Positions 7,783 to 17,361 of a stretch of 64,000 nt of DNA are shown one piece after another. The position numbers were made by a program, and so were the translations under genes. Origin of the DNA: JANJTB01 sp032027125 (GTDB lineage: Bacteria > Bacteroidota > Ignavibacteria > Kapaibacteriales > UBA2268). Each line of letters opens with the position of its first letter. The stretch's first letter is position 1. The notes beneath the pieces are model-generated. The model saw only the letters and a list, made by a program, of their open reading frames with translations. It had not been told where the DNA came from and searched no databases. The stretch is taken from the NCBI GenBank assembly GCA_032027125.1, contig JAVSMQ010000001.1, forward strand, positions 3,396,198 to 3,460,197, read 5' to 3'.

Positions 7783-9144
7783 TTACTTCTGAATCATATT
7801 TCTTAAAGTATATGTCATTTTGAAATCAGCTTTTTTAGGAACTTTCACTGTGCATCTTTCTAATTTAGCATCAATTTTGAATAGTTTAACGCTCGGTTTT
7901 GTTATTGTTCCCAAATAACCCTTATAAATATATATTTCTACATCTTCATCCTTGTCGGTTCTGTTTGTAAGGACAATTTCCATTTCATTTTCTATATAAT
8001 TTTCTGTTTTAGATGAATTCAAAGCGTGGTGTGCAGCAGTAATACCTGCTACGTCGCCTATATAGAGTTCGAGACTGTCGCCGATATTCTTTACCCCTAT
8101 TTGGCTTTCACCAATAAATTCAGGTTTGTTGTTCCTATTTTTGTAAAAGCTCATTTTCCCTTGAGGTAATAATTTTCCCAAACCTGACTGCTCATTATTA
8201 TGGAATGAAATAATTGAATTTACCGGACCCTGTGAACCGGTTCCATAAGCTGAAAACCTTTTTTTACGAACAATTTTAACATTATTTGCAATGAACATTC
8301 CAAGCTGTTTGGTTTCGTTATTGTCAAGATTCAGAGGTGAACTGAGATTATATAACTGATAATCAGACATATCTTCTGCGGCAACTTCCTGATTCATCAT
8401 TCCATCGGCACTCATTCCCTTGATTTCCATATAAGTATTTCTATCATAAGATTTACTCTGAACGATTGACTTATTTACTTTACCGGAAATCAAATTTGCT
8501 GCTGCATTCTTGATTGCAAATCCGGAATTATTGGTTAGTGAAAATTTCGCATCAATATCCATCTGAGTTTCATTTTCATTTAAAATAGCAACATAATCCG
8601 CTCTCCACGTAATCCCGTCGAAAAGATAGTTGATTGCAAGATTCTGACTGCCTTCTTTTGCAGAATTAAGTTTCCAGAAAATGGTTGGTGCAGTAACCAA
8701 ATCCTTTGGTAAATCAAGGGAACTTACCTGATAGTCAATAATATCGGGAACCATAGTAATTTCACCGGATTCGGTTTTAATCATAAATCCGTCATTAAAT
8801 GATAGTAATTCACCTTTGATTATTTCATTGTCGGCTTTTTTAAGAGTCAGCTTTCTGTTTAATAATTTATTGAAAAAGATATTTCGGTTTTCGATATCAT
8901 TTCGGAAACTCTGCTCAAGTATCTGTCCGTCAAATTTGAGGAATATGCTTTGTGGATTTATTGTCGCCGGTATTCCCGAGAATTTTAAATCACTGATACC
9001 CTTGTTGAGATTGAAACTTCTCACATCACGTATTACACCAAAATTATTACTGTAGATGGTAAGGTCGAGACTGACCTGCTCCTGCGAAAATAATGAAACC
9101 GTGCTGATGATAAACAAAACTGCAAATAAACTGTTTCTAAACAT
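7783..9144 (-). CDS. DUF4139 domain-containing secreted protein
   Basis: 453 aa with a signal peptide (MFRNSLFAVLFIISTVSLFSQ). The middle and C-terminal parts match the DUF4139 pattern: YLFDGITWRADYVAILNEN, then IDAKFSLTNNSGFAIKNAAANLISGKVN, and a conserved end VELYIYKGYLG-like segment. Proteins of this family are periplasmic or surface beta-sandwich proteins, some once labelled mucoidy inhibitor A, and none has an agreed biochemical activity. The N-terminal DUF4140 part seen in some members is not obvious here. The gene stands alone, convergent with 7378 and with repeats behind it. Confidence 0.75.
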   Translation of the reverse strand: MFRNSLFAVLFIISTVSLFSQEQVSLDLTIYSNNFGVIRDVRSFNLNKGISDLKFSGIPATINPQSIFLKFDGQILEQSFRNDIENRNIFFNKLLNRKLTLKKADNEIIKGELLSFNDGFMIKTESGEITMVPDIIDYQVSSLDLPKDLVTAPTIFWKLNSAKEGSQNLAINYLFDGITWRADYVAILNENETQMDIDAKFSLTNNSGFAIKNAAANLISGKVNKSIVQSKSYDRNTYMEIKGMSADGMMNQEVAAEDMSDYQLYNLSSPLNLDNNETKQLGMFIANNVKIVRKKRFSAYGTGSQGPVNSIISFHNNEQSGLGKLLPQGKMSFYKNRNNKPEFIGESQIGVKNIGDSLELYIGDVAGITAAHHALNSSKTENYIENEMEIVLTNRTDKDEDVEIYIYKGYLGTITKPSVKLFKIDAKLERCTVKVPKKADFKMTYTLRNMIQK

Positions 9145-9230
9145 TTTACACCTGATGTTTTAATTCAATATTTAATTTATTTCTTGAAATTGAAACACGA
9201 TTTAAGCGGCTAAAAAGTTCATGGGTAACA

Positions 9231-9480
9231 GTTTTTTTTGTCTGAACCCTTGATTAAGTTGATTTGATTGATTTCCCAGATTAAAACATAAATCATTCAT
9301 TTGTCTGAACCATGATTTTTGGGATTAACAGGATTTTTGGGATTTTTAAACCTTTATAATCTCATAAATCCCATTAAACTCACAAATACGGATTCTGTCA
9401 CATTGAGCCCTTCGACAAGCTCAGGATAAACTAAGTCGAAATGTGTCGGTATGACTTCGACTTCGCGCAGACTGACAAGA
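9231..9480. repeat. Two dispersed intergenic repeat types
   Basis: 9298-9395 carries TTGTCTGAACC...TTTTTGGGATTAACAGGATT, matching 12509-12592, followed by ATCTCATAAATCCCATTAA. 9403-9480 carries GAGCCCTTCGACAAGCTCAG followed by a partial inverse at about 9450-9478. No gene is present in 9145-9484. Confidence 0.65.
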
Positions 9481-9484
9481 ATCC

Positions 9485-12268
9485 TTACTTCTTCACAAAC
9501 TTCTCTACCTTATCCCCAATTTTGATGTAATACACTCCCGCAGTGAGATGAGAGATATCAATACGAATATTTCCACCCTCGTCAACTCCGTTGACACCCT
9601 CGCCGGCGGGGGACACGTCTATTCCCAGTGTATTGTATATTCGCACATTATCAAATGCAGCAACGGGCTTAAGCCCGTTGTTACTTATATTGATTTCAAT
9701 AAAATCATCTGCGGGATTGGGAATAATTTTCATCCTGCGATTAACTTTAGAATTCTTTACAACGTCCGGGTTTGTAGTATCACTGTCTGTAGTATCAGCT
9801 TTTGGGATTGAATCAATCACAACAACATAAACAGGCACTTCTGTTGTAGAATCATTTTGCAGATTAATACCTCTGACTGCTATTCGGTACATTCCATAAG
9901 CCGTGCCCGATGGAACATTAACGTTATATGAATACGGCTTGCCTTTATTATATGGAATAGTTTTTTCCTGACCTGAAAGTGCATCCTTAATTAATAGCGT
10001 TCCATCCAAATGCTGATAATACTCACTTTTTAATTGTGTAAAACTGATTGGAATAGTGAAATTTGTATCAGGCCGTACAATTATGTAATCTTTTTCTACC
10101 TTGACCTGCAAATCTTTTCTATATGTATAGTATGTAAATTCCTGTATGTTTAAAGTACTTTTTATATAATTATCCTTATCGGCAAACCCGATTATTTTCA
10201 AATCTCTGACGGCATTTTGATTGTAATAATCAATTTTTACTGTTAATACTGCATTGCCGTCAGAATCGGTTGTAAGAGTATCGTACAGGCAGGTAATCGA
10301 ATTAAATAATACAATCAATGCAGAATCAACGGGATTCCCGAAATCGTCTATTACCCTATATGAAATTTCAATCGGCGAATTATTATATAAATAGGTGTCC
10401 TCTGAGGAAGCAGATAAATAAAGGAAATCATCTTCATTCAAATCTGCATAATATACTTTATCGCTTTTGGCAATTAATTTAGATGTGTCATGAGCGTAGA
10501 AGTATTCAAATCTTGTTAAGCCCAGATTGGAGTTTATTTCTTTCCAACTTTTGCCTTTATCCTTTGAATAAAGTATTCTCTGACCTATACTTATAAACAA
10601 ATAATTATTGTCATCAATGAAAATTTGGTTAATTACAGTATCTTTTAGGGATAATGTTTTGAAATTTGCACCCGGATAATCAGATCTAAATATTCCACGA
10701 TTGGTTGCCAGATACATTGAACTGTCTTTTCCAATACAGAAGTTATGAAAAACAGGTTTATTCCCATTTGGACTTGTGAGGGATGCAGTAATACTTTCCC
10801 ACGAGTTAAAATCCGGTTCAATTAAATAAATGTCGGAATTAGTGAAATCAAGATATTGCCCATTATTCATCAGGAAAAGGTTTTCCGATGGAGCCGTAAG
10901 CCATTCAGCATTTTTTCCGTAGTCAGGAAACATAAAAGTCTTCGAAGATTCATCACGCCTACCTACAATAACACCATTTCCAAAGAATTTCAACTGGTAG
11001 TCAGGTGCAGCCATACCGACAGACGAATTATTCAGACTTTGCCAGCTTCTGCCCGAATCAGAAGTATAAACGATGTGTTGTCCGTTATTATAAATATACT
11101 CATTAAATTTGATAATATCAAAATTAAAACTGTAAGAACTATTTTCAATTATTTTCGGAGCCCATGATTTGCCTTTGTCAAGTGATTCAAAGTAATAATT
11201 GGTATGATCAGTAGCATAAAGAGCGGTGTCAACTTTTTTGATATCACTAAACTGAACATCATCATAATTGTTAATGAAAATTCTTTCCCATGTCTTTCCG
11301 TTATCAGATGATTTCTTTAGACGTTTGTATCTGCTGCCGGCATAAATACTTCCGGATTTTGCTGCATAGAAAGCATCAACTCTGTCGAGTGGAAGTCCGT
11401 CTTCTTTGAATGTTACTTCTGTAATATTTCCCCAGTTCATTCCTTCATCATAGGAAAAGTAAATTGAATTATAATCTGAAAAATAGATACCGTTCGAATT
11501 TGAAAAAAACTGTTGACAGTCTTTAATGCTTATTGGAAGTAAGATTCTATTTCTAAAATTATATACGTTCAAACCTACTGCCCATAAGTTGTCATTAATA
11601 ACTTTTACTTCTTCAATTGGGATATCATCTCTTCCGGGAATATTTTTTAATTGATGCCAGGTAAGTCCATCATCAATCGTGTGGTAAACATAAAACTCTT
11701 TCGGAAAGCTATGAGTTACATAGTTTTTAATAATTCCATAGTTTTCATCATAAGTAACTGAAAATAAAAGCAGTCCGAGTTTTCCTTCGACGCTTAAGTT
11801 TATTTGTTTCCATGACTTGCCGGAATCATTTGAAACATGGATTTCATTTTCAGCCATAACGATGATTTTAGTTCCGTCGGAGGATAATGATAATGAATAG
11901 TAATTTTCGGTACTGAAACTGAACTGAAAAATCAATGCGGCAATATCGGAATCCTTGTTTAATTTGTAAAATGCATCGTGGGTAAGAATATACAAATTGC
12001 CTTTTTTGTCACATTTTAAAGAACCATTTAAAAACAGGTGGTCTTTAAATTTCTCATTTCCTAATGTTATCTTAGTCCAGTTTAATCCATCGTCAGAACT
12101 TTTGAACAGACTTTTTTCCGATGCTGCATAAATAATGCCATCATCCGAGACAGTTATGTTTACAACACCTGAAGGAGAACCTATTCCAATGCAGGGTTTC
12201 CAAAAATCTTCCGATAAACAATAAAATGAATTTAAAATCAATACAATTAGTATAACAAGCAATTTCAT
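9485..12268 (-). CDS. T9SS-exported beta-propeller (BNR/sortilin-like) protein
   Basis: 927 aa. A signal peptide (MKLLVILIVLILNSFYCLS) is followed by about eight BNR/Asp-box repeats of the form SxDxGxxW (SSDDGLNW, SNDSGKSW, TIDDGLTW, SYDEGMNW, SSDNGKTW, SLDKGKSW, TSDSGRSW, SKDKGKSW), the pattern of Vps10/sialidase-like propellers. Around 640-780 is an Ig-like segment. The last 80 residues are a type A T9SS sorting domain (MKIIPNPADDFIEI ... GVYYIKIGDKVEKFVKK). It should be carried across the outer membrane by T9SS and anchored or released. Two palindromic repeats lie inside the sorting-domain coding sequence (9571-9617 and 9661-9680). Ligand or substrate is unknown. Confidence 0.85.
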   Translation of the reverse strand: MKLLVILIVLILNSFYCLSEDFWKPCIGIGSPSGVVNITVSDDGIIYAASEKSLFKSSDDGLNWTKITLGNEKFKDHLFLNGSLKCDKKGNLYILTHDAFYKLNKDSDIAALIFQFSFSTENYYSLSLSSDGTKIIVMAENEIHVSNDSGKSWKQINLSVEGKLGLLLFSVTYDENYGIIKNYVTHSFPKEFYVYHTIDDGLTWHQLKNIPGRDDIPIEEVKVINDNLWAVGLNVYNFRNRILLPISIKDCQQFFSNSNGIYFSDYNSIYFSYDEGMNWGNITEVTFKEDGLPLDRVDAFYAAKSGSIYAGSRYKRLKKSSDNGKTWERIFINNYDDVQFSDIKKVDTALYATDHTNYYFESLDKGKSWAPKIIENSSYSFNFDIIKFNEYIYNNGQHIVYTSDSGRSWQSLNNSSVGMAAPDYQLKFFGNGVIVGRRDESSKTFMFPDYGKNAEWLTAPSENLFLMNNGQYLDFTNSDIYLIEPDFNSWESITASLTSPNGNKPVFHNFCIGKDSSMYLATNRGIFRSDYPGANFKTLSLKDTVINQIFIDDNNYLFISIGQRILYSKDKGKSWKEINSNLGLTRFEYFYAHDTSKLIAKSDKVYYADLNEDDFLYLSASSEDTYLYNNSPIEISYRVIDDFGNPVDSALIVLFNSITCLYDTLTTDSDGNAVLTVKIDYYNQNAVRDLKIIGFADKDNYIKSTLNIQEFTYYTYRKDLQVKVEKDYIIVRPDTNFTIPISFTQLKSEYYQHLDGTLLIKDALSGQEKTIPYNKGKPYSYNVNVPSGTAYGMYRIAVRGINLQNDSTTEVPVYVVVIDSIPKADTTDSDTTNPDVVKNSKVNRRMKIIPNPADDFIEINISNNGLKPVAAFDNVRIYNTLGIDVSPAGEGVNGVDEGGNIRIDISHLTAGVYYIKIGDKVEKFVKK
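9571..9680. repeat. Palindromic elements embedded in coding sequence
   Basis: 9661-9680 is the perfect 20-bp palindrome CAACGGGCTTAAGCCCGTTG. 9571-9617 contains a smaller palindrome (GTCAACGGAGTTGAC on the minus strand) and, in reverse, TGTCCCCCGCCGGCGAGGGT, close to the intergenic element at 3033-3066. In the protein they give NNGLKPVA and the insert SPAGEGVNGVDEGGN inside the sorting domain. Confidence 0.65.
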
Positions 12269-12508
12269 TAGTATTTCCGAATATATTCAATAAATAGTTT
12301 TTTAAAATTAATCTGAATAATGTCATAATATCAAAAACAATATTATTAATCAAAAGTTACAATCATAATTTAGAAAAATATAATTTCCATCTTAGAATTC
12401 ATCAATTGAAATAGTGATTTATTTATTTCAGGTACTTTAACGAAACTGTCAGAATCATTGATTAGACTGATTATTTTGTTTAACCTTTTTAAAACAAACA
12501 TCATTCAT

Positions 12509-12592
12509 TTGTCTGAACCGTGATTTTTGGGATTAACAGGATTATTGTGATTTTAAAACCTTTTTAATCTCACAAATCCCGGTTCAGACAAA
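12509..12592. repeat. Short repeat element with 13-bp terminal inverted repeats
   Basis: TTTGTCTGAACCG at the left end is exactly inverted as CGGTTCAGACAAA at the right end, enclosing GGGATTAACAGGATT and AATCTCACAAATCCC. Related but incomplete copies lie at 3123-3177, 3235-3283 and 9298-9395. It abuts the stop codon of the sorting-domain relic at 12594. The flank 12269-12508 is AT-rich and otherwise blank. Confidence 0.65.
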
Positions 12593-12593
12593 T

Positions 12594-12680
12594 TTACTTC
12601 TTCACAAATTTTTCAACTTCATCAACAATAAGGATGAAATACTTGCTGTCGTGAGAAAAATTCCTCAAATCTAAATCACT
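12594..12680 (-). pseudogene. Relic of a T9SS C-terminal sorting domain
   Basis: Reading the minus strand into the stop at 12594-12596 gives about 28 codons whose end is YFILIVDEVEKFVKK, matching YYIKIGDKVEKFVKK at the end of the 9485 product. The residues before it (SDLDLRNFSHDSK) match IDISHLTAG of a sorting domain. An in-frame TAG precedes it and the neighbouring gene's own stop lies at 12681, so this is an untranslated remnant, probably the tail of a lost gene or of an earlier version of the 12681 gene. Confidence 0.65.
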
Positions 12681-15296
12681 CTATTTTGCCACAATAAATT
12701 TCTCATAATGAACCATTCCTTTCGAGGTCATCAACAATAAATAAGTACCGGATTTAATATTCGGTATATCAGAAAGATTCAATGTGATATTATTTTCCGA
12801 ATTATTCAAAATTCCATCAAAGCACTTATAAATCAGCTTTCCTTCAATATCAACAATCTTTACTGTTGCCTGCTCTCCGGCAATTCCTGTAAAAGAAACA
12901 TTGATAAAATCACTTGCAGGATTTGGATATACAGTCAAATCATCATTTTTAGGAGCAGTATTATCCTCAACTCCGGTTATTATATTCTCAATCTCAAAAT
13001 CCCATATTCCTCTGCCGTAAGTACCAAACCGTACTGTTTTTTTTGTGGGCAGATAGTTCACAGTCCAATAAGATTGGTCGGGTGCTTCAATTCCTGCAAT
13101 ATTATACCATTTCTTGTGATTCTTAATATAAATATATGGACCGTCATCAGTTGCCGCAAAAATTACTTCCTCATCTTCAGTCATATCAATTTGATAAACA
13201 AAAGTAGGGGGGAGACCATCTAACGGTTCAAAAGTTGCACCGTTATCTTTAGAAACATAAACAGCGGCATTTGAATAACCGCTGCCGGCAATATATACTG
13301 TTCCTAAATTAATTTTCGAAGCATAAATACACGAGCCGTAGAGGTAGTTATGTTCCGGTCCTATAAATTCCGTAGTTTCAGTCCAGTTCATGCCTGCAAC
13401 TGTTGAAGTATAGAAAATTCCTTTTTTGGTGAGTGCATAAATATAATCTGTATTAATCGGTGAAATAGCCAGTGCGCTGACATCATTTTCAGGTTCCTGC
13501 TGGTCGAATTGAAATGGAAATTCAATTGCAGTAATTTTATCAGTCAATTGGTCGTAAGTCAGGCTCCAGATTTTGGATTTATCCGGTACTGATCCGCCTG
13601 CTGCAATGTATGCACTGAAAGGAACATTCGGTACCGCTGCAATTGGCGGAAGCCATACTCTGTCATTGTATGAATTCGGGAATAACCATCCGGAATTTTT
13701 ATCACTAATAGTAGCCTGTGGATAAATAGTTGCAAATCCCGGATAAACACACCATATACTTTGCCCGCCGTCTCCGGAAGTCAGAGAACCGTAATCCCCG
13801 CTTACTAACTGAGCAAAATCAAGAGTTTTATTGGCAGTTGGCTCACTTCTTTGAAAACCCTGGTCCTGACTTCCTGCAAAAATAATATTATCATCAGTAT
13901 TGGAATATATTGAATAATACTGCGATACATTCAAATCAGTAAGTGAAATGTTCTTGACTGAATAGTCATCTTTAGTTTTGTAGATGCCTCCGTCGGTGGC
14001 AATCAGGAAAAATTCCTTATCAACCGATGTACGAAAACTTCTAATCCCCGGAATATCTGCATGAAGTTTATTCAAAGGGTCGCCATAGTAGTCGGGCCAA
14101 TCATTTAATTTTTTCCAGTTCGTACCGCCGTCAATTGTTTTAAAACAATGCACTCCGCCTAAAAAAGCTAAATCCGGATTTAATTTTGATGTGCCGTAAC
14201 TGTTTTCCATAAAGTATCTTGTAGGTGCCAGACTCTTAAATTCAAGGTTTTCTCCAAAATCTAAAGTTCTGTATACTTTCAATTCATCTGTATTGGGCGG
14301 ATTGACATGAAAGTGAAGCTGCACATCACCGTCAATTTCCGAGCCTGATAGTTTTGTATAATCAGGATTGCCTGAAATCAGCTCTTCACAAATATTCATA
14401 ACCTCTTTTTGGGTCTCAATAATACTGAAAATAGTATCTCTGTGCACACAAACCAGTTTGTTAAATCTTTTTTGCTGTGATGCACTGCTAATGTATTCTC
14501 CCGGGCTTCTTTCAACACCCCAGATATCAATATTCTGCGAACTGTTTACGCTGAAAATTTTATTAAACGAAAGCCCGTCATCGGTTGAGTAATAAACGGA
14601 ATTAATGGCTTTCCATGCATCGAAATCCCACTCATCTGCAAGTAAATACATAATTCTTTTGTTTTGATCATTAATTGCTACTCCGCGTCTGATTCCGCCC
14701 CAATTGGCGATGTTTTCAAGACCTGTCGCAGGTCTCCACCAGCCACCCTCATTATCAGTAGTATATACATTAGAACGGTCGAATACTATAATCCTTTTAT
14801 TACCGGCAACATACGCAACTTTTATACTCTGAATATTAAACTGAATCGAGTTATTAAGACAAGTCCAGTCTTTCCCCTCAAGTGTACCTCTCCATACATT
14901 ACCTCCGGCAGAAGCTGCATATATCATGTTTTTTGTCAGGTCAACATCCGAAGTATGTATTCTGCCGGACTGATTACGGCTGCCAATCTCTTTCCAATAA
15001 CCGGAAATCTTACCGTTATCAGAAATGAATTTTTGAAATTGCGGGGAATCCTTCGCAAAACTTTTTAATAAATCATTTTTCCTTTTTAATCTTTCTGTTT
15101 GAAGCTCGCGTTTCAGAATCTTGTAGTCAACTCCCGGTTCCGTCCTGTGCATTGACTTAAGCCATTCTTTTCGGGCTTTGTGATAATCGGGGTCGCCCTC
15201 TTTGTTTCTTTGAGAAATGTGTTTATCAAAGTCATCGGCAAATACCGAACCAATAGATAAAATTATCATCCATAGAACATGTGATATTTTTTTCAT
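12681..15296 (-). CDS. T9SS-exported Vps10/sortilin-like beta-propeller protein
   Basis: About 871 aa. The ATG at 15296 gives a clean signal peptide (MKKISHVLWMIILSIGSVFA) and is preceded by AGGTGA at good distance; another ATG three codons upstream (15305) is possible. The body resembles Vps10/BNR propeller proteins: GSRNQSGRIHTSDVD, DDGLSFNKIF, DGGTNWKKL, DNGATFEPL, TYGRGIWDFEI. The last 85 residues form a type A T9SS sorting domain (VYPNPASDFINVSF ... SGTYLLLMTSKGMVHYEKFIVAK). With the 9485 gene it forms a pair of exported propellers in the same orientation, separated by repeats and a third sorting-domain relic. Confidence 0.85.
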   Translation of the reverse strand: MKKISHVLWMIILSIGSVFADDFDKHISQRNKEGDPDYHKARKEWLKSMHRTEPGVDYKILKRELQTERLKRKNDLLKSFAKDSPQFQKFISDNGKISGYWKEIGSRNQSGRIHTSDVDLTKNMIYAASAGGNVWRGTLEGKDWTCLNNSIQFNIQSIKVAYVAGNKRIIVFDRSNVYTTDNEGGWWRPATGLENIANWGGIRRGVAINDQNKRIMYLLADEWDFDAWKAINSVYYSTDDGLSFNKIFSVNSSQNIDIWGVERSPGEYISSASQQKRFNKLVCVHRDTIFSIIETQKEVMNICEELISGNPDYTKLSGSEIDGDVQLHFHVNPPNTDELKVYRTLDFGENLEFKSLAPTRYFMENSYGTSKLNPDLAFLGGVHCFKTIDGGTNWKKLNDWPDYYGDPLNKLHADIPGIRSFRTSVDKEFFLIATDGGIYKTKDDYSVKNISLTDLNVSQYYSIYSNTDDNIIFAGSQDQGFQRSEPTANKTLDFAQLVSGDYGSLTSGDGGQSIWCVYPGFATIYPQATISDKNSGWLFPNSYNDRVWLPPIAAVPNVPFSAYIAAGGSVPDKSKIWSLTYDQLTDKITAIEFPFQFDQQEPENDVSALAISPINTDYIYALTKKGIFYTSTVAGMNWTETTEFIGPEHNYLYGSCIYASKINLGTVYIAGSGYSNAAVYVSKDNGATFEPLDGLPPTFVYQIDMTEDEEVIFAATDDGPYIYIKNHKKWYNIAGIEAPDQSYWTVNYLPTKKTVRFGTYGRGIWDFEIENIITGVEDNTAPKNDDLTVYPNPASDFINVSFTGIAGEQATVKIVDIEGKLIYKCFDGILNNSENNITLNLSDIPNIKSGTYLLLMTSKGMVHYEKFIVAK

Positions 15297-15514
15297 ATCA
15301 TTCACCTATAATCATTTTAACAAATATTATTTCCACAATTTATATCAACAAAAATCAATTCCTCAATTTCAGGATAAATGTTATATTATTAGCCTTAATT
15401 CAATGTCAGAAACTAATAATATTACCCATCATTGTTATTGATTTGATTTATTCGGAATTCTTCTTAATGTTCTGAATTTTCAATTCAGGAAATAAAAAAG
15501 TAATCTGAAATAGA

Positions 15515-16411
15515 CTAAATCAATTTTAAAGTACAATCAACAAGATTCTTATACATTATTTTTTCAATTAACTCATCATTGAGTTGCAATTCCAAACCTA
15601 ATAAATCAACTATTTCAGGATAAGATGCCGCATCTTGAAAGGGAGATTCTTCTATTCCGTCAAAGTCTGCACCCAGTCCCAAAACATTTTCACCTCCAAG
15701 CATCAGGATATGTTCTATGTGACGAATCAATTCAATTTTAAGGTTTTTGTCTTTTTCACCAATAAATTCACTGTAAAAATTCATCCCGATAAAACCGTTT
15801 CTGGCTATTATTTCCCGAATCTGGTCATCATAAAGATTTCTGCGATGGTCAAAAACTCTTCGGGAATTTGAATGGGATGCTATAAATGGTTTTGATGTAT
15901 GGCTGACAACATCATCAAATCCTGAAACATTCAAATGTGAGACATCAATAATCATATTCAATTTTTCCATTTCCTGAATTACTTCAATTCCGAAAGGAGT
16001 CAGTCCATAATCAGTATCAACTCCGTCACCGAGAAAATTTCTGTGATTCCAAGTCAGCCCCATTGCCCTTACACCAAGTTTGTAAAATGTGTAAAGATTG
16101 TTAATATCATTAATAATTGGAGCTGCACCTTCGATTGAAAGAATAATGTTTAATATTGAATCATCAAAATCATCTTTATTTTCAATATGATTAATGCGTT
16201 TATCCTGATTCCTGTGAAAATTACCGATTGCATTTCCGGCGAATCTAAATGCTGAATCTCCGGTCAGTTCAGGTGGAGTAAATATAGCAAAATACTGAAG
16301 AATACCTCCTGAACCGTTAAATTTTTCAAAATTCCAATGAGCATCTGTCGAATTGTAAATGTTATCCGGAAATTTAGTCAAAGTATCGCAATGTGCATCA
16401 GCAACTTTCAT
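15515..16411 (-). CDS. Membrane dipeptidase-type zinc hydrolase (peptidase M19)
   Basis: Hydrolyses dipeptides, often with a D-residue at the C-terminal side. M19 metal-ligand motifs are in order: DAHCDT with His7 and Asp9, the bridging Glu in LSIEGA (about 93), His in DVSHLN (about 155) and His in ASHSNSR (about 177), then LGADFDG. At 298 aa it is a little shorter than many members. There is no signal peptide, so a cytoplasmic place is likely, perhaps in peptide or peptidoglycan-fragment recycling. It is a single gene, divergent from the DUF3108 gene. Confidence 0.88.
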   Translation of the reverse strand: MKVADAHCDTLTKFPDNIYNSTDAHWNFEKFNGSGGILQYFAIFTPPELTGDSAFRFAGNAIGNFHRNQDKRINHIENKDDFDDSILNIILSIEGAAPIINDINNLYTFYKLGVRAMGLTWNHRNFLGDGVDTDYGLTPFGIEVIQEMEKLNMIIDVSHLNVSGFDDVVSHTSKPFIASHSNSRRVFDHRRNLYDDQIREIIARNGFIGMNFYSEFIGEKDKNLKIELIRHIEHILMLGGENVLGLGADFDGIEESPFQDAASYPEIVDLLGLELQLNDELIEKIMYKNLVDCTLKLI

Positions 16412-16532
16412 AGATATATTCCGTCTCTTTAATAGTTATTTGAATTTGTAAAAATTATAATTATAAATTTAAGAAAATATTTAGAAATTTTCAATTATTT
16501 TTGATAATAATTGACATTCAATTAAAAATATT

Positions 16533-17354
16533 ATGAAAAATATTACAAACAGTTGTTTAATTACTATAATATTATCCCTTACATATTTAGGTTTTGTAGA
16601 AAAAACCGAAGCTCAGGATAGTAAAAAAAGTGCTTTTAGATACGTTCCTAACGAAGCTTTTGGGTTTGGTGAAAAATTGGAATATAGTGTCGGTTACAAG
16701 TTTATAAATGCAGGGACAGGTTCATTTCATATTCAGCCTCAGCCGGTAATTAGAAATGGCCGCAAGAGTTATGATATACGTTTTCAGGTGAAATCTCACG
16801 AAAGTCTTGACTGGCTTTATAAAGTTCGTGACCAATACCGCACAGTTCTCGATGTGGCAGGGATTTTCCCATGGGAATTCGAACAAAGAGTAAGGGAAGG
16901 CGGCTACAAACGTGATGCAAAAGCATATTTTGACCAGGGATACGGCTTGGCTCAGTCAGGTGATAAAAAAATAAAAATTCCTGATTATACTCATGATATT
17001 TTGTCTGCTTTTTTTTATGTCCGTACGCTCGATATAGGAAAATTTCCAAAGGATTCTACCTTCTTTTTACCTAATTTTGTTGATGATACGACATTTTCCA
17101 TAGGAATTAAAATCAGAGGAAAAGAGACTATTAAAGTTGATGCCGGTACATTTAAATGCATAGTTATAGAACCACTGGTATCTCAGGGCGGTTTATTTAA
17201 AAGCGATGGTACGATATTAGTTTGGGTATCTGATGATGACAGGAAAATACCCGTGAAAGTAGCGACAAAAATCCCAATAGGATATGTTGAAGCAAAATTA
17301 ACCGGATACTCCGGTTTAAGAGGAGATTTGGATTCTAAATTAAATGATAAATAA
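16533..17354 (+). CDS. DUF3108 domain-containing secreted protein
   Basis: 273 aa with an N-terminal export signal (hydrophobic residues 8-22, cleavage likely near TEAQ). The body fits DUF3108: FGFGEKLEYSVGYKFINAGTGSF, the KVRDQYRTVLD segment, then GKETIKVDAGTFKCIVIEP and a terminal IPIGYVEAKLTGY. Members are thought to be periplasmic; no activity is established. It is followed by a LolA-like gene in the same direction with almost no gap, and the pairing suggests a shared role at the outer membrane. Confidence 0.75.
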   Translation: MKNITNSCLITIILSLTYLGFVEKTEAQDSKKSAFRYVPNEAFGFGEKLEYSVGYKFINAGTGSFHIQPQPVIRNGRKSYDIRFQVKSHESLDWLYKVRDQYRTVLDVAGIFPWEFEQRVREGGYKRDAKAYFDQGYGLAQSGDKKIKIPDYTHDILSAFFYVRTLDIGKFPKDSTFFLPNFVDDTTFSIGIKIRGKETIKVDAGTFKCIVIEPLVSQGGLFKSDGTILVWVSDDDRKIPVKVATKIPIGYVEAKLTGYSGLRGDLDSKLNDK

Positions 17355-17361
17355 GGTTGTT

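Noticed and set aside
9548..9830. Two plus-strand ORFs opposite the T9SS domain
   Set aside because: They are opposite-strand shadows extended by the palindromic repeats.
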